This document shows positions 7,963 to 17,361 of a DNA stretch of 58,272 nt, in pieces. Source of the stretch: an uncultured Rhizobiaceae group bacterium. Lineage in GTDB: Bacteria > Pseudomonadota > Alphaproteobacteria > Rhizobiales > Rhizobiaceae. A program made the translations under genes and the position numbers. The DNA lies in NCBI GenBank assembly GCA_938044775.1, contig CALIOE010000070.1, positions 1 to 58,272 on the forward strand, in the 5' to 3' direction. How positions within the stretch are numbered: the stretch's first letter is position 1; each line of letters starts with the position of its first letter. The notes under the pieces are model-generated. The model ran no database searches, was not told where the DNA came from, and was given only the letters and a program-made list of their open reading frames with translations.

Positions 7963-8787
7963 ATGAAAACCCTTCTTGCGATCCATGACGTCGAGCAATC
8001 GACCGATGGCGTCAAACCGGTCATTGAGCTAGCCAAAAAGGCCGAAGCTCACCTTAATGTTTTGGTTTTTGGCGTTATCCAGGTTGTTCCCGTTGCGGCT
8101 GCACCGGGCGTACCTGCTTACTATTTCAGTAAGGAGAACGACGAACTTCTTCGGCAAGGTAAGGATCGAGTGCAGGAGATTGAACGCCTGCTTCAGGACG
8201 AAAACCTTTCGGCATCGGTTTCGCTTGAGTGCCGTGATGCGGCTCTGACGGAAGAGACAATTCTTCAATACGCCATGCTCGCCGACGCCACCGTGTTTCC
8301 CAATCAGGCCGTTTTAGCCACTGAGCGGAAAACCAGAGCCTTCAACGGCGCATTGCTAAATTCCGGCACACCCGTGATCATCATGGGAGCCAACAGCAAA
8401 AATCTTCCGAACGTCAAAAAGGCGATGTATGCCTGGAACGGTGAGCCAGAGGCCGCCAAGGCAATTCATCAGAGCCTTAGATGGCTGAGCGGCACCATCG
8501 ATGCCCATATAGTCATTGTGGATCCTGATGGAAACCAACAAGGACCAAATCCCGGCGATGATGCCGCTGCCTATCTGGCCCGTCAGAAATTTGCTGTCAC
8601 GGTTGATCGTATTCCAAGCGGCAATCGCGATGTCTCGGAAGTTCTGCTCGAACATGCGGCAGACATCGATGCTGATATCCTGGTGATGGGTGCTTACAGC
8701 CATTCGCGGTTACGGCAATGGCTGCTCGGAGGCACGACCCGCAGCATCCTGCAAACCGCCAAACTACCCGTTCTGATGGCCAACTAA
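7963..8787 (+). CDS. universal stress protein, two tandem Usp domains
   Basis: The 274-residue protein again has two Usp domains. The first starts MKTLLAIHDVEQS and contains the DATVFPNQ segment; the second ends ADILVMGAYSHSRLRQWLLGGTTRSILQTAKLPVLM, a full G-x2-G-x9-G(S/T) nucleotide-binding signature. It differs clearly from the paralogue at 5063, so it is not a recent duplicate. A membrane-protein gene follows after 20 bases. An FNR box lies upstream. Cytoplasmic stress role inferred from the family. Confidence 0.92.
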   Translation: MKTLLAIHDVEQSTDGVKPVIELAKKAEAHLNVLVFGVIQVVPVAAAPGVPAYYFSKENDELLRQGKDRVQEIERLLQDENLSASVSLECRDAALTEETILQYAMLADATVFPNQAVLATERKTRAFNGALLNSGTPVIIMGANSKNLPNVKKAMYAWNGEPEAAKAIHQSLRWLSGTIDAHIVIVDPDGNQQGPNPGDDAAAYLARQKFAVTVDRIPSGNRDVSEVLLEHAADIDADILVMGAYSHSRLRQWLLGGTTRSILQTAKLPVLMAN

Positions 8788-8807
8788 CGCATCGGAAACG
8801 AGGACTC

Positions 8808-9239
8808 ATGATCAACATGGTCAAAGCAGGAGTGCTCTACTTCTTTGCAGTCCTGCTTGCCGGTTCACTGCTTGGAACGGTCCGCGTCTTCTGGTTGGAG
8901 CCCCTAGCCGGAGAGATCGCTGCAACAGTTCTGGAATTGCCCTTCATTCTCACATTCTCCTGGATCGTCTGCACCAGGATTATCGAATGGTGTGCCATTC
9001 CTCAGCATTTCTTTCAAAGGCTTGGCATGGGAGTTTTGGCATTCGTGCTTTTGCTGATGAGTGAATATGGGCTGGCGCTGCTCATCTATGATCAAAGCCT
9101 GGACGTTTTTCAGCAAGAACTCCTGACGACAAACGGCACCATCGGTTTGATTGGGCAAGCCTTCTTTGCGTTCTTCCCCATCCTGGAGGTGAATGTCTCA
9201 TTGGTCCGGGGCGATCTCGCAGAACGCAACACACGCTAA
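8808..9239 (+). CDS. hypothetical four-helix membrane protein
   Basis: The 143-residue protein has four hydrophobic segments: residues about 6-24, 34-54, 64-84 and 104-122. The N-terminus lacks a cleavable signal. I do not recognise a family by name; small four-helix membrane proteins of this type often accompany stress genes in alphaproteobacteria. The start at 8808 follows GAGG; a longer frame from 8718 would run through the universal stress gene. It lies 20 bases after that gene, so co-transcription is likely. Its end overlaps convergently by four bases with the exporter adaptor gene. Confidence 0.75.
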   Translation: MINMVKAGVLYFFAVLLAGSLLGTVRVFWLEPLAGEIAATVLELPFILTFSWIVCTRIIEWCAIPQHFFQRLGMGVLAFVLLLMSEYGLALLIYDQSLDVFQQELLTTNGTIGLIGQAFFAFFPILEVNVSLVRGDLAERNTR

Positions 9240-10432
9240 CGAGCTTCAATAAGACTGCCGTCCTTCAGAACATCATTGGGATATAGAATCACGCTTTCAT
9301 CCCGATCCACACCGCTCAGAACTTGAGCTGTTTCATCATTCATCTGACCAAGTTTCAGACGGCGTGTCTGGGCAACTCCGTTCTCGACAGCAAAGGTTGC
9401 CCAGTCTCCATCTGAGCGAAACAAGGCTCCAATTGGAATCTGCAAGACCTCATTTTCCTTCCAGGTAACAAGATTGGTCACAACGCGATAGCCGTGCCCA
9501 AGAGCAGGCGGAGCGTCCTTCAGGTCGATCACAACATTAACGCGCTGCTCTTCGATGCCCAGAGACGATACTTTGGTGAATGCTGCGGGATCGACCCGGC
9601 GGACTGCGCCGGCGAGAATATTGGAACCTCCCCATTCTGAAAGTTGTACTTCGGCGCCGATCTCGATCTTTGCTGCGTCACTCGACAGCAGATCAACGAC
9701 AACCTCCAGCTCGCGGGGGTTGCCAATTTCTGCAATACGGGTTCCCGGAGATACCGGCTGTTCGCTGCGGGCAAGAACATTGAGAATCACGCCATTGATT
9801 GGGGCTGTGACATTCACACAGCACCCCTGCCGGTTCACTGGTTCATTCACGTCGGAGGGTTGCTGTATGCGTATTTCTGCACTGACCAGCTCTGCCTTTC
9901 GTAAATTGATAGCGGCTTCGGAGCTTTTCACCTGTGCCTTTTGTAATTCAAGTGCGTTGAATGCCTTTTCAAGCTGGCTGAGAGGCAGAATCTTACGCTT
10001 TGCAAGGGCCGATGCTCTGTCGAACTCCGACTGGGCGAGTTGTAGGGCCATCTTACTTCTCTCGAATTCAACCTGTGCAAGGGCGACGCCCGACTGAGCG
10101 GCCGTAACGGCGGATTGCAACTCCCTTCGGGTCCGGGTGTCGAGGAATGGAGGGCCCAGAGGGCGGATTGAAGCGACTATTGTCTCATTGGCCGTAACAT
10201 CGTCACCTTCATCGAGACTGATCCGGGCGAGATTTCCGGCCATGGGAGACGAGACGGTATAGACGTCGCGCACACGGGTTTCCCCCTCCTCCTTTATGGA
10301 AACCTGCATAGGGCCCGACGTGACCAGCGCCACATCCACACCGACGGGTCTTTCGCGCAATGCGTAGTAGAAGCCTCCAACGACCAGGACGAGGGCAACG
10401 AATCCAATCGTCCGCTTCAACCATTTCGGCAT
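9236..10432 (-). CDS. HlyD/MacA-type membrane fusion protein
   Basis: The 398-residue protein has one N-terminal membrane anchor (WLKRTIGFVALVLVVGGFYYA) and a periplasmic part. Residues about 60-110 and 215-245 form a lipoyl-like hairpin (SPMAGNLARISLDEGD; TAPINGVILNVLARSEQPVSPGT), with a long alpha-helical coiled-coil between them (about 105-190) and beta-barrel domains after it. It should link the inner-membrane ABC permease to an outer-membrane channel. No TolC-like gene is in the window. It starts six bases after the permease stop codon and is the last gene of the three-gene exporter operon. Confidence 0.9.
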   Translation of the reverse strand: MPKWLKRTIGFVALVLVVGGFYYALRERPVGVDVALVTSGPMQVSIKEEGETRVRDVYTVSSPMAGNLARISLDEGDDVTANETIVASIRPLGPPFLDTRTRRELQSAVTAAQSGVALAQVEFERSKMALQLAQSEFDRASALAKRKILPLSQLEKAFNALELQKAQVKSSEAAINLRKAELVSAEIRIQQPSDVNEPVNRQGCCVNVTAPINGVILNVLARSEQPVSPGTRIAEIGNPRELEVVVDLLSSDAAKIEIGAEVQLSEWGGSNILAGAVRRVDPAAFTKVSSLGIEEQRVNVVIDLKDAPPALGHGYRVVTNLVTWKENEVLQIPIGALFRSDGDWATFAVENGVAQTRRLKLGQMNDETAQVLSGVDRDESVILYPNDVLKDGSLIEAR

Positions 10433-10438
10433 GATTCA

Positions 10439-12802
10439 TTACTCCCTGGTTTTCAGAACCCGAATGAGGTCCAGTCGATCCACTCTGCGTCGGACAATCA
10501 GGGCCGACACAATCGCCGCGGCAAGGCTCACCAGGCTGGAAAGGGCCAGTGCGCGCGGGCTGACGACAAAGGGAATCCTGAAGAGGTCACTGGAAATTAG
10601 AGCGGTAACACCCCATGCAAAACCGTAGCCCAGGATCCATCCAAGCGGCTGGGCTGCCAGCACAATCACAGCAAGTTCGATCATGAGCACACTGGAGACT
10701 TCAGCGCGGGTAAAACCGAACACGCGGAGACTGGCCAGTTCCCGGGCTCGCTCGGAAAGCTGAATACGGGCTGAATTATAGATCACTCCAAAAGTGATGA
10801 TGACAGCAACCCCAACGTAGAGAGCTGTGTTCGTCGTGATGTTTTGTTCGACCGTGTTCTGGAACTGCCGCCGTGACAGATCCTGGAGAGCAATTCCGGC
10901 CATCGCCGGCGTTGCCTTTATGGCTTTGTAGATTGTGTCCAGACCGTTGGGATCGACTGTGACGCGTCCACCGGATATGCGCCGGCCGTCGCGTAGCATC
11001 CGGTTCAAAACACTCAGCCTGGTATAGGCGGTGAGGCCCACCAGTCCCTGTGACAGACCGACAACCGTCAGGATTTCCACACGCCGGTCTCGTTCGAGCA
11101 GTGTCACTCCGACGCGGTCTCCTATGCTCAGGTCAAGCTTGGAAGCCACATGTTCTGACAAAACGATTCCATTTGGGGGCGGATCCATTGGATGCATGTC
11201 CGCATCCAGAATCCGAGAAAGCTCCGCCCCAGGAGAGATGCCGACAATCGACATGCGTTGAGTGCGATGACCATTTACCAGATCGACGGGGGTCTGACGA
11301 AACGGCTCGGCTCGCAGAACCCCCGGCAGTTTCGCAATGGAAAACAGGCCGCCTGGAGCGGTGTCCTTCGCCAGTGTGATCGTTGCATCCTGTCGATCAG
11401 CGCGAAAGAAAATCGTATCAATCATCTCGTCGATCGCATCGTAAGAAAACAGCGACGTTATCAGAAGAGCGACCGACAGCGAGGTACCCAGAGTTGTGAG
11501 AAACGCACGCACGGGCCGTTGCACCAAGTGTCTGAATGCCATTATCGACAATTGAGAAAAGGCGCCAAGTCGCTGTAAATGCCCAACCAGCACATTGCGG
11601 TAATTGGCCGGCGCCGGCGGACGCATGGCCACTGCCGGCGGCAAAGCGATGACGGAAGATATTGCCTTTGCAGCACCCAGCAGAGCGGAGATGATCGTCA
11701 GGCCACCAGCAATGGCATACAGATCAATGCTTTGCCGGAAGATTAAAAACGGAAAGGAGAAAAAGCTCGCAAAGAGCCTGGTCAGGCCCCGCCCTGCCCA
11801 AAATCCGAACCCGGCTCCGATGGCCAATCCCACCAGAGCGATCACAAAGACAAGCTTTGCATAATGAGCTCCGATGGCCAGATTGCTGTAGCCGATTGCT
11901 TTCAAAAGCCCCACCTGCTCGCGTTCCAGCGCAACGAGCCGAGACAGGATCATGTTGACGAGAAAGGCCGCAACGAGCAGAAAAATGGGCGGAATAATCG
12001 ATGCCATGCCCCTTAACTGGGTCATTTCCGCATCAAGGAACGCGTGAGAGACGTGATCTTCCCGGGTGTGTGCACCTGCCCCGCCGTAAGGCTTCAGCAG
12101 CGCGTCCAGTTTGACGACAATATTGTCTGCGTTTGCGCTTCGCAAAGTTCCAAGACTGACATTGTTGAATGCCCCTTCCATGTCAAACAAGCCCTCCAAT
12201 ACGGACTCCGTCATGAAAAAGATCCCAAAGCGTCGTTCGTCGGGAACCATGTCTCCCGGACCAATTGAGTAGATGTATTCCGGTGATAGGACGATACCTG
12301 CAATTCGCAGTCGGACTTTGTGCCCGGCCATGATGACTTCAAAATGGTCACCGGGCCGGAATCCGTGCGCGTTTGCAAATCTCTCAACGACCGCCACTTC
12401 ATTGGGGCGCCCTGAAACCGGCAAACGACCGTGCCTGACATAGAGCTTGTTGACCCTTGCCTCTCTTAAATCCGGAATAGAAACTGCTATGCCAGATGCC
12501 GGTTCTCGTTGTCCTTCGATATCGAGCAGAACCGGTTTGACAATGCGCAGTTCGACCGAAGAGACACCCGATATCCTTTCGATATTGGCTTGCAGGCGGC
12601 GCGGTGCGCGATCCGCAGATGCGAAGACCGAGCCGAATCGATAGCGGTCGTAAAACGCAAACTGCGTTTCCTCCAGCGAGCGATAGGCACCGATAAAGGT
12701 GACAATGGTCCCAACACCGCATGCCATAACAAGTGCAATGGCCAGACCTTGAGCCCAAAGTCTGCCGAGATCGCGGATGAGCTTTTTGTCCAATGCACGC
12801 AT
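10439..12802 (-). CDS. ABC transporter permease, FtsX/MacB-like double-module
   Basis: The 787-residue protein has an N-terminal membrane helix, a large periplasmic domain, three helices near residues 270-380, a second module with its own helix and periplasmic domain (about 420-650), and three C-terminal helices. Both helix triplets match FtsX domains, as in large permeases of the LolCE/MacB superfamily. I chose the ATG at 12802, one base after the ATPase stop, because the protein then starts MRALDKKLIRDLGRLWAQG, the usual beginning; an ATG at 12856 would overlap the ATPase by 53 bases. With its neighbours it should form a tripartite exporter. The substrate is unknown. Confidence 0.9.
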   Translation of the reverse strand: MRALDKKLIRDLGRLWAQGLAIALVMACGVGTIVTFIGAYRSLEETQFAFYDRYRFGSVFASADRAPRRLQANIERISGVSSVELRIVKPVLLDIEGQREPASGIAVSIPDLREARVNKLYVRHGRLPVSGRPNEVAVVERFANAHGFRPGDHFEVIMAGHKVRLRIAGIVLSPEYIYSIGPGDMVPDERRFGIFFMTESVLEGLFDMEGAFNNVSLGTLRSANADNIVVKLDALLKPYGGAGAHTREDHVSHAFLDAEMTQLRGMASIIPPIFLLVAAFLVNMILSRLVALEREQVGLLKAIGYSNLAIGAHYAKLVFVIALVGLAIGAGFGFWAGRGLTRLFASFFSFPFLIFRQSIDLYAIAGGLTIISALLGAAKAISSVIALPPAVAMRPPAPANYRNVLVGHLQRLGAFSQLSIMAFRHLVQRPVRAFLTTLGTSLSVALLITSLFSYDAIDEMIDTIFFRADRQDATITLAKDTAPGGLFSIAKLPGVLRAEPFRQTPVDLVNGHRTQRMSIVGISPGAELSRILDADMHPMDPPPNGIVLSEHVASKLDLSIGDRVGVTLLERDRRVEILTVVGLSQGLVGLTAYTRLSVLNRMLRDGRRISGGRVTVDPNGLDTIYKAIKATPAMAGIALQDLSRRQFQNTVEQNITTNTALYVGVAVIITFGVIYNSARIQLSERARELASLRVFGFTRAEVSSVLMIELAVIVLAAQPLGWILGYGFAWGVTALISSDLFRIPFVVSPRALALSSLVSLAAAIVSALIVRRRVDRLDLIRVLKTRE

Positions 12803-12803
12803 C

Positions 12804-13511
12804 TTACCAAACCACTTCGGCCGGCGCGATTCGGTGCTCATTTGTTTGAACGTCAATGATCTTGCCGTCCCGAAATGACAAGACCCGATTGGCTATCGCC
12901 TGTATCCCTGCATTGTGCGTAATGACCGCTGTGGTGGTGCCAAGTTGCTGATTGATGTGGGAGAGTGCCTCCAACACAATCACGCCGGTTTTCGAGTCGA
13001 GGGCGCCTGTTGGTTCGTCGCACAGAAGGACTTTCGGCCGCTTTGCAATCGCCCGCGCGATGGCGACCCGTTGCTGCTCTCCGCCGGAGAGCTGAGCCGG
13101 AAAGTGGGTGGAGCGGTTGTCGAGGTCAACCATAGCCAGCGCTTCATCGGGAGACATCGGATCAACCGAAACCTCCGTGACCAGCGCAACATTTTCCCAG
13201 GCTGTGAGGCTGGGGATCAGATTGTAAAACTGAAACACGAAGCCGACGTGCTCTCTTCGGTATCGGGTGAGCTGACGCTCGCTCAGAGAGGTCAGTTCCA
13301 GATCTTCGTAGAACACGCGCCCGCTCGATGCCCTGTCCAGCCCACCCACGATGTTCAGGAAGGTTGACTTTCCACTGCCTGACGGACCCAGCAGAACGGT
13401 CATTTCACCCTCATTGAGGGCCATTGTCACACCATCGAGCGCCCGAACCTCGACATCGCCGCTGCCATAGATTTTGGTGAGGTCCTTTGTGCGGAAGACC
13501 GGCTTCGACAT
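12804..13511 (-). CDS. ABC transporter ATPase, MacB/LolD type
   Basis: The 235-residue nucleotide-binding protein shows Walker [10 protein letters not shown], the Q-loop in [21 protein letters not shown], the signature [16 protein letters not shown], Walker B VLLCDEP and the switch His in VITHNAG. This set is typical of the LolD/MacB/FtsE branch that powers FtsX-like permeases. The ATG at 13511 has GGAG nine bases upstream. A longer frame to 13577 would begin inside the FNR box and is rejected. It is the first gene of the exporter operon, and the FNR box suggests higher expression at low oxygen. Confidence 0.93.
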   Translation of the reverse strand: MSKPVFRTKDLTKIYGSGDVEVRALDGVTMALNEGEMTVLLGPSGSGKSTFLNIVGGLDRASSGRVFYEDLELTSLSERQLTRYRREHVGFVFQFYNLIPSLTAWENVALVTEVSVDPMSPDEALAMVDLDNRSTHFPAQLSGGEQQRVAIARAIAKRPKVLLCDEPTGALDSKTGVIVLEALSHINQQLGTTTAVITHNAGIQAIANRVLSFRDGKIIDVQTNEHRIAPAEVVW

Positions 13512-13563
13512 TGTTACGCGCTCCAGATTGCAATCGAAGTTGCCAGAGTGGCGCGCGGGACGA

Positions 13564-13577
13564 TTGATCCTGGTCAA
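13564..13577. promoter_or_regulatory. FNR/FixK-type box in divergent promoter of exporter and small secreted protein
   Basis: TTGATCCTGGTCAA fits TTGAT-N4-RTCAA, differing from ATCAA by one base. It lies 52 bases upstream of the exporter ATPase start and 60 bases upstream of the divergent small secreted protein. Confidence 0.65.
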
Positions 13578-13637
13578 TTTGCCGGGTCGGAACAGCAGTA
13601 GGATCGGGCCACATTGATATGCTGCGGAGTGGTGGCC

Positions 13638-13958
13638 GTGAAACTGCTTACGATAATGTCGCTGTGTCTGATGCTGGCATTTTCCTTTGCCTCATCCGGG
13701 CATTCGCAATCCAGCGACCCCGGGTGGTTGGATTCGCTGCGCTCTCAAATGGCATTTGATAAGGATTGTGAAGTTGCATACTTCCTCAACATTCGGGAGA
13801 GAGAAGAAGCTGTTGGCGTCTCCTATTCTGCACGCGTCCAGTGCGTTGATGGTCGGCAGTTTGATGCGAGGCGAGGCGCTGATGACACCAGTTTCACAAT
13901 CGAAACCTGTGGAGTTGCCGTATGTGGTTTGGACCGAGAGGTTTCGCCGAAAGCGTAA
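13638..13958 (+). CDS. small secreted protein of unknown function
   Basis: With the GTG start at 13638, supported by GGAG nine bases upstream, the product has 106 residues and begins with a clear signal peptide ([20 protein letters not shown]). The mature part of about 80 residues has four cysteines ([21 protein letters not shown]) that could form two disulfides in the periplasm. No family is recognised. An in-frame ATG at 13614 would spoil the signal peptide. The gene is divergent from the ABC exporter and shares its FNR box. Confidence 0.65.
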   Translation: MKLLTIMSLCLMLAFSFASSGHSQSSDPGWLDSLRSQMAFDKDCEVAYFLNIREREEAVGVSYSARVQCVDGRQFDARRGADDTSFTIETCGVAVCGLDREVSPKA

Positions 13959-14114
13959 CCCGGGCACCAATCTCTGAGCGTGCCGTGAAACAGGCGTTGG
14001 TTGCGAACTGCATGTCTAATCGACGTGGGTGTCGAAAAATAAACCGGTCGCGACAATCCGGCATCGGCACTTGCGGGCTCTGTCCGGCCTTCAGATCATG
14101 CGCTCCCGGTCAGT

Positions 14115-16376
14115 CTACGCCACGATGCGGATTCGATCGCGTTTGGCCGTGCTGCCGTTCAGTTTTTGAATCAACGCCGGAACCTCTGAGGCGGGGACCG
14201 GGCGTGAATAGTGATATCCCTGGGCAATTTCACAACCCAGTGACTTCAGAAGATCGAGCTGTTCCAGTGTTTCAACGCCTTCAAGAACCAGCTTGAAGCC
14301 GAGTTTCTGACCCAGTTCAAGAAGCGACTGGATAATCGATTGATCGGCTTTGTCGTTGACCACCTCGTTGACAAACGATTTGTCAATCTTGACCGCCGAA
14401 CACGGCAGTTGCTTGACCTGCGTGATGGACGAAAACCCGGTGCCGAAATCGTCGAGTGCAATGTAACATCCGGCTCTCCGGAGGTGCTCCAGTTGATTGA
14501 TGAAGGCCTGGCTGTTTGAACCAAACATACACGTCTCGGTAACTTCGATAGCCAGGTTGTTTGGCTGAAGGCCACTACTGACAAGCTCGGAGATGATATT
14601 GAGTGCGAAACCAGGCTGTAACAGGTCGCCTTCGCCAACATTCAACCCAACGCTCTCGAAAGCGACCCCCGTTGATTTCCAGCGTTTCATATCCTCAACG
14701 ATCTTCTTGAACATCAACGAACCCACCATCGCACCAAGCTCGCGATCGCTGAGCATCTCTTCAAACACATAAGGGGTCAGAATTCCTCTCGAGGGGTGGT
14801 CCCACCTTGCGAGAGCCTCGAATCCTTCAACCTGTCCTGTCTTCATATTCACCAGGGGTTGGTAGAACGGTACGATCTGGGATCTCTCAAGCGCATCCCT
14901 GAACTCGTCGCGCAGATCGAGGCGTTCGTAGAATTCGATGCTCATCTGTGCGTCGTATTCTACCGTGTAACCGCCGCCGCCGGCTTTGGCTGCATGCAAT
15001 GCCATGTCGGCATTTCGCATCAGCTCTTCCAGGTTCCCGCCATCTCGCGGAAACCTGACGATGCCCGCAGAAATGTTTGTTTCGATGATTTGCCGGTTGT
15101 CGTCGATCGGAACCCGGACCGACTCCGGAATGTCGATGATCTCCGTGACCTCGATATCACCACGCGAGAAACCGCCAATGATCATTGCGAACTCATCGCC
15201 TCCCAACCGGGCAATCTGGGAACCTTCGGGAGCGATTTCTTTCAGTTTTTCCGCAAGGGCACAGATGACGAGATCACCAGCATCCTGGCTGTGGTAGTCA
15301 TTGACTTCCTTGAAGTTGTCGAGGTCGAACAGAAAGATCGCGGCTGACTTGTTTCTGGCAAGGCAGGATTGCAAGATCTTCGACGCCTTTCCGTGGAAGG
15401 CGTTGCGATTGCTGACGCCTGTCATGACGTCGTGGTTTGCCAGAAAATGTGCTTCCTGGTCGGCTTCCCGTTGTCTCGTTGATGTGCGCAGGTACTTTGT
15501 GGCTGGATAGGCAAATGCAATCAGCAGAATGAGCAGGACAATTGCTGCTCCGGCATACAATGTGGCCGCAAAGCGAACGCTCTCTTCCTCGAGATCGACC
15601 ATGACTCTCAAGATGTATGAGAGTTTACCACCGACAGTGACGGAGTGATAAACTTCGGCAAATGTGTGGGGCTGAGTTTGTATGTTCGAATTGTGGAGGA
15701 CAATGTCATGACTAAGGTTTTTGGCAATCTTCTGCAAAAACGCGCGGTCCAGAGCAAAACGATTGTCCGAGTCACCAAACAGACTTCGGGACTGGTGGAG
15801 ACCTGAACTCTCAAAAACGTGTTGAACAACCCCTTTGGGCGGCGCTTTCGTTGTGTTGTGCGTGCCTTTCAGATGCGGTTGGCCATGTGACCCGCCGTGA
15901 CCCGAATCTCCATGGCTATGCGTATGAACAAGATTGCCACCGCCGGCTGCACCTGACTGCTTTGCTGCATAAGTGCCCAGACTGATATCGCAGTAGCAAT
16001 CGGGGTTAATGACATCGACCTGGTAGATGTTGCCGACCGACAGCATCCCGTTGATCATGTTTGTGAACTCGACTGAACTTGGAGCTCTTTTTCCGTCTGA
16101 ACGGGAATCGGACTCGACGATATCTGCCAAAGTCGGTGTTCGGGCTTCAATATGGTGAGCCCAGTCCATTCCTGTTGAATGGGCGTGCTGCACCAACAGC
16201 GCTCTCACCGCATACTGGATTCCAAAATGGACCGAAAGGAGAAAGGCGATTGCTGCCAGGATCGCCGCAATCCAGGTGCCGCTGAATATTCTGGGTGTTG
16301 AGTCTTCCGAGGCAGCCAGAGAATTCGCCTGGTGACCGGCCATTGCTGGTTGATTGCGACGAAAAAGCTTTATCAC
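14115..16376 (-). CDS. membrane GGDEF-EAL protein with histidine-rich periplasmic loop
   Basis: The 753-residue protein has a membrane helix (about 35-60), a periplasmic domain (about 62-266), a second helix (about 270-292), a GGDEF domain (motif at 392-396) and an EAL domain (EALARW at 520; DDFGTGFSS intact). Both motifs are intact, so it may make and degrade cyclic di-GMP. The inhibitory RxxD site before GGDEF is absent. The periplasmic part has seven histidines between residues 151 and 173, plus a CYC motif at 128-130, which suggests metal sensing. The start is a GTG with AGGAG eight bases upstream. It stands alone, without obvious operon partners. Confidence 0.93.
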   Translation of the reverse strand: MIKLFRRNQPAMAGHQANSLAASEDSTPRIFSGTWIAAILAAIAFLLSVHFGIQYAVRALLVQHAHSTGMDWAHHIEARTPTLADIVESDSRSDGKRAPSSVEFTNMINGMLSVGNIYQVDVINPDCYCDISLGTYAAKQSGAAGGGNLVHTHSHGDSGHGGSHGQPHLKGTHNTTKAPPKGVVQHVFESSGLHQSRSLFGDSDNRFALDRAFLQKIAKNLSHDIVLHNSNIQTQPHTFAEVYHSVTVGGKLSYILRVMVDLEEESVRFAATLYAGAAIVLLILLIAFAYPATKYLRTSTRQREADQEAHFLANHDVMTGVSNRNAFHGKASKILQSCLARNKSAAIFLFDLDNFKEVNDYHSQDAGDLVICALAEKLKEIAPEGSQIARLGGDEFAMIIGGFSRGDIEVTEIIDIPESVRVPIDDNRQIIETNISAGIVRFPRDGGNLEELMRNADMALHAAKAGGGGYTVEYDAQMSIEFYERLDLRDEFRDALERSQIVPFYQPLVNMKTGQVEGFEALARWDHPSRGILTPYVFEEMLSDRELGAMVGSLMFKKIVEDMKRWKSTGVAFESVGLNVGEGDLLQPGFALNIISELVSSGLQPNNLAIEVTETCMFGSNSQAFINQLEHLRRAGCYIALDDFGTGFSSITQVKQLPCSAVKIDKSFVNEVVNDKADQSIIQSLLELGQKLGFKLVLEGVETLEQLDLLKSLGCEIAQGYHYSRPVPASEVPALIQKLNGSTAKRDRIRIVA

Positions 16377-16625
16377 GACAGACTCCTTGCTTGGGAGCCT
16401 AATGCTCCGACATCAAGAAATCATTTCCCGGCCGCGTAACAATTATCGATGAAGCTTAAAGATTTTCTTGCCGATCCAGTTAAACTTTTACGACCGATAC
16501 CGAAGGGCATTCCCCAAGGTATATCAAAAGCCTGAGCAGCCTTCGGCACAACGTCCGGATCGCGTTGCAGCAAGGCAGCATCTGTTGCATTCTTCCCCTC
16601 CAGCCTTTCCATTTCGGATAAGAAG

Positions 16626-17324
16626 ATGATTGAAGCCCCGCCAACGCTAACAGTCAAAGCGACGTTTCGGCGCCCGACAAAATCACAGATAGCGGCGTTT
16701 CAGGGCGTGCCGACCGGTTATGTCGTTGATGCGTTGTTTGGAGCAGGCGCCCTGTCATCGGGAATTCAGCCGATTGGAGGTGGGCGTGATTTGCGCTGCG
16801 TCGCGTCGGGTCCTGCCCTGACGGCCGATTGTGGTGCTGCCGATGTTCTCGCAACATTTGCCGCTCTCAAATTTGTTCAAAGCGGCGACGTGGTCATATC
16901 CGCCTTTGCCGGACATAGCGGTTGCGCAGCAGCAGGTGATCGTCTCATTGGCATGATGAAGAACAACGGAGCAGCCGGTTTTGTCACCGATGGCCCGGTC
17001 CGCGACTACCAGGGCATCATTCCTGTTGGTCTGCCGGTCTGGTGTACCGGTCTAACGCCTGCATCGCCTCACATGACCGGGCCTGGATCTGTCGGATTTC
17101 CGGTGCAGATCGGGGGGCAAGAGGTTGAGACTGGAGACATGATCGTTGCCGACCAGGATGGCGTCGTTGTGGTTCCCTTTGAGCGGCTCGACGAGGCGAT
17201 CCACAACCTGACCCGGATTACCGAAATGGAAAAGTCCCTGGACGCTGGTGTTGCAGCAGGATTGAAGGTTCCCGACTGGGTCGAAGAATATCTGGCAAGT
17301 GACAAGACGGTCCAAATCGACTGA
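16626..17324 (+). CDS. RraA / HMG-CHA aldolase family protein
   Basis: The 232-residue protein fits the RraA family, which includes 4-hydroxy-4-methyl-2-oxoglutarate/4-carboxy-4-hydroxy-2-oxoadipate aldolase of protocatechuate meta-cleavage and the RNase E inhibitor RraA. The family's catalytic motif is visible: GDRLIGMM, then about 15 residues later TDGPVRDYQGI with the conserved Arg-Asp, and a late DQDGVVVVP strand. It may therefore be a pyruvate-releasing aldolase; oxaloacetate decarboxylase activity is also common. No pathway partner is adjacent, so the substrate is open. It is cytoplasmic. Confidence 0.8.
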   Translation: MIEAPPTLTVKATFRRPTKSQIAAFQGVPTGYVVDALFGAGALSSGIQPIGGGRDLRCVASGPALTADCGAADVLATFAALKFVQSGDVVISAFAGHSGCAAAGDRLIGMMKNNGAAGFVTDGPVRDYQGIIPVGLPVWCTGLTPASPHMTGPGSVGFPVQIGGQEVETGDMIVADQDGVVVVPFERLDEAIHNLTRITEMEKSLDAGVAAGLKVPDWVEEYLASDKTVQID

Positions 17325-17361
17325 GAGAGCAGCACGCGAACGCCGACAGTTGTTTGTGAAA

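Noticed and set aside
16421-16657. 78-codon frame on the minus strand before the RraA gene
   Set aside because: It overlaps the RraA start, has no recognised family and no convincing ribosome binding site.
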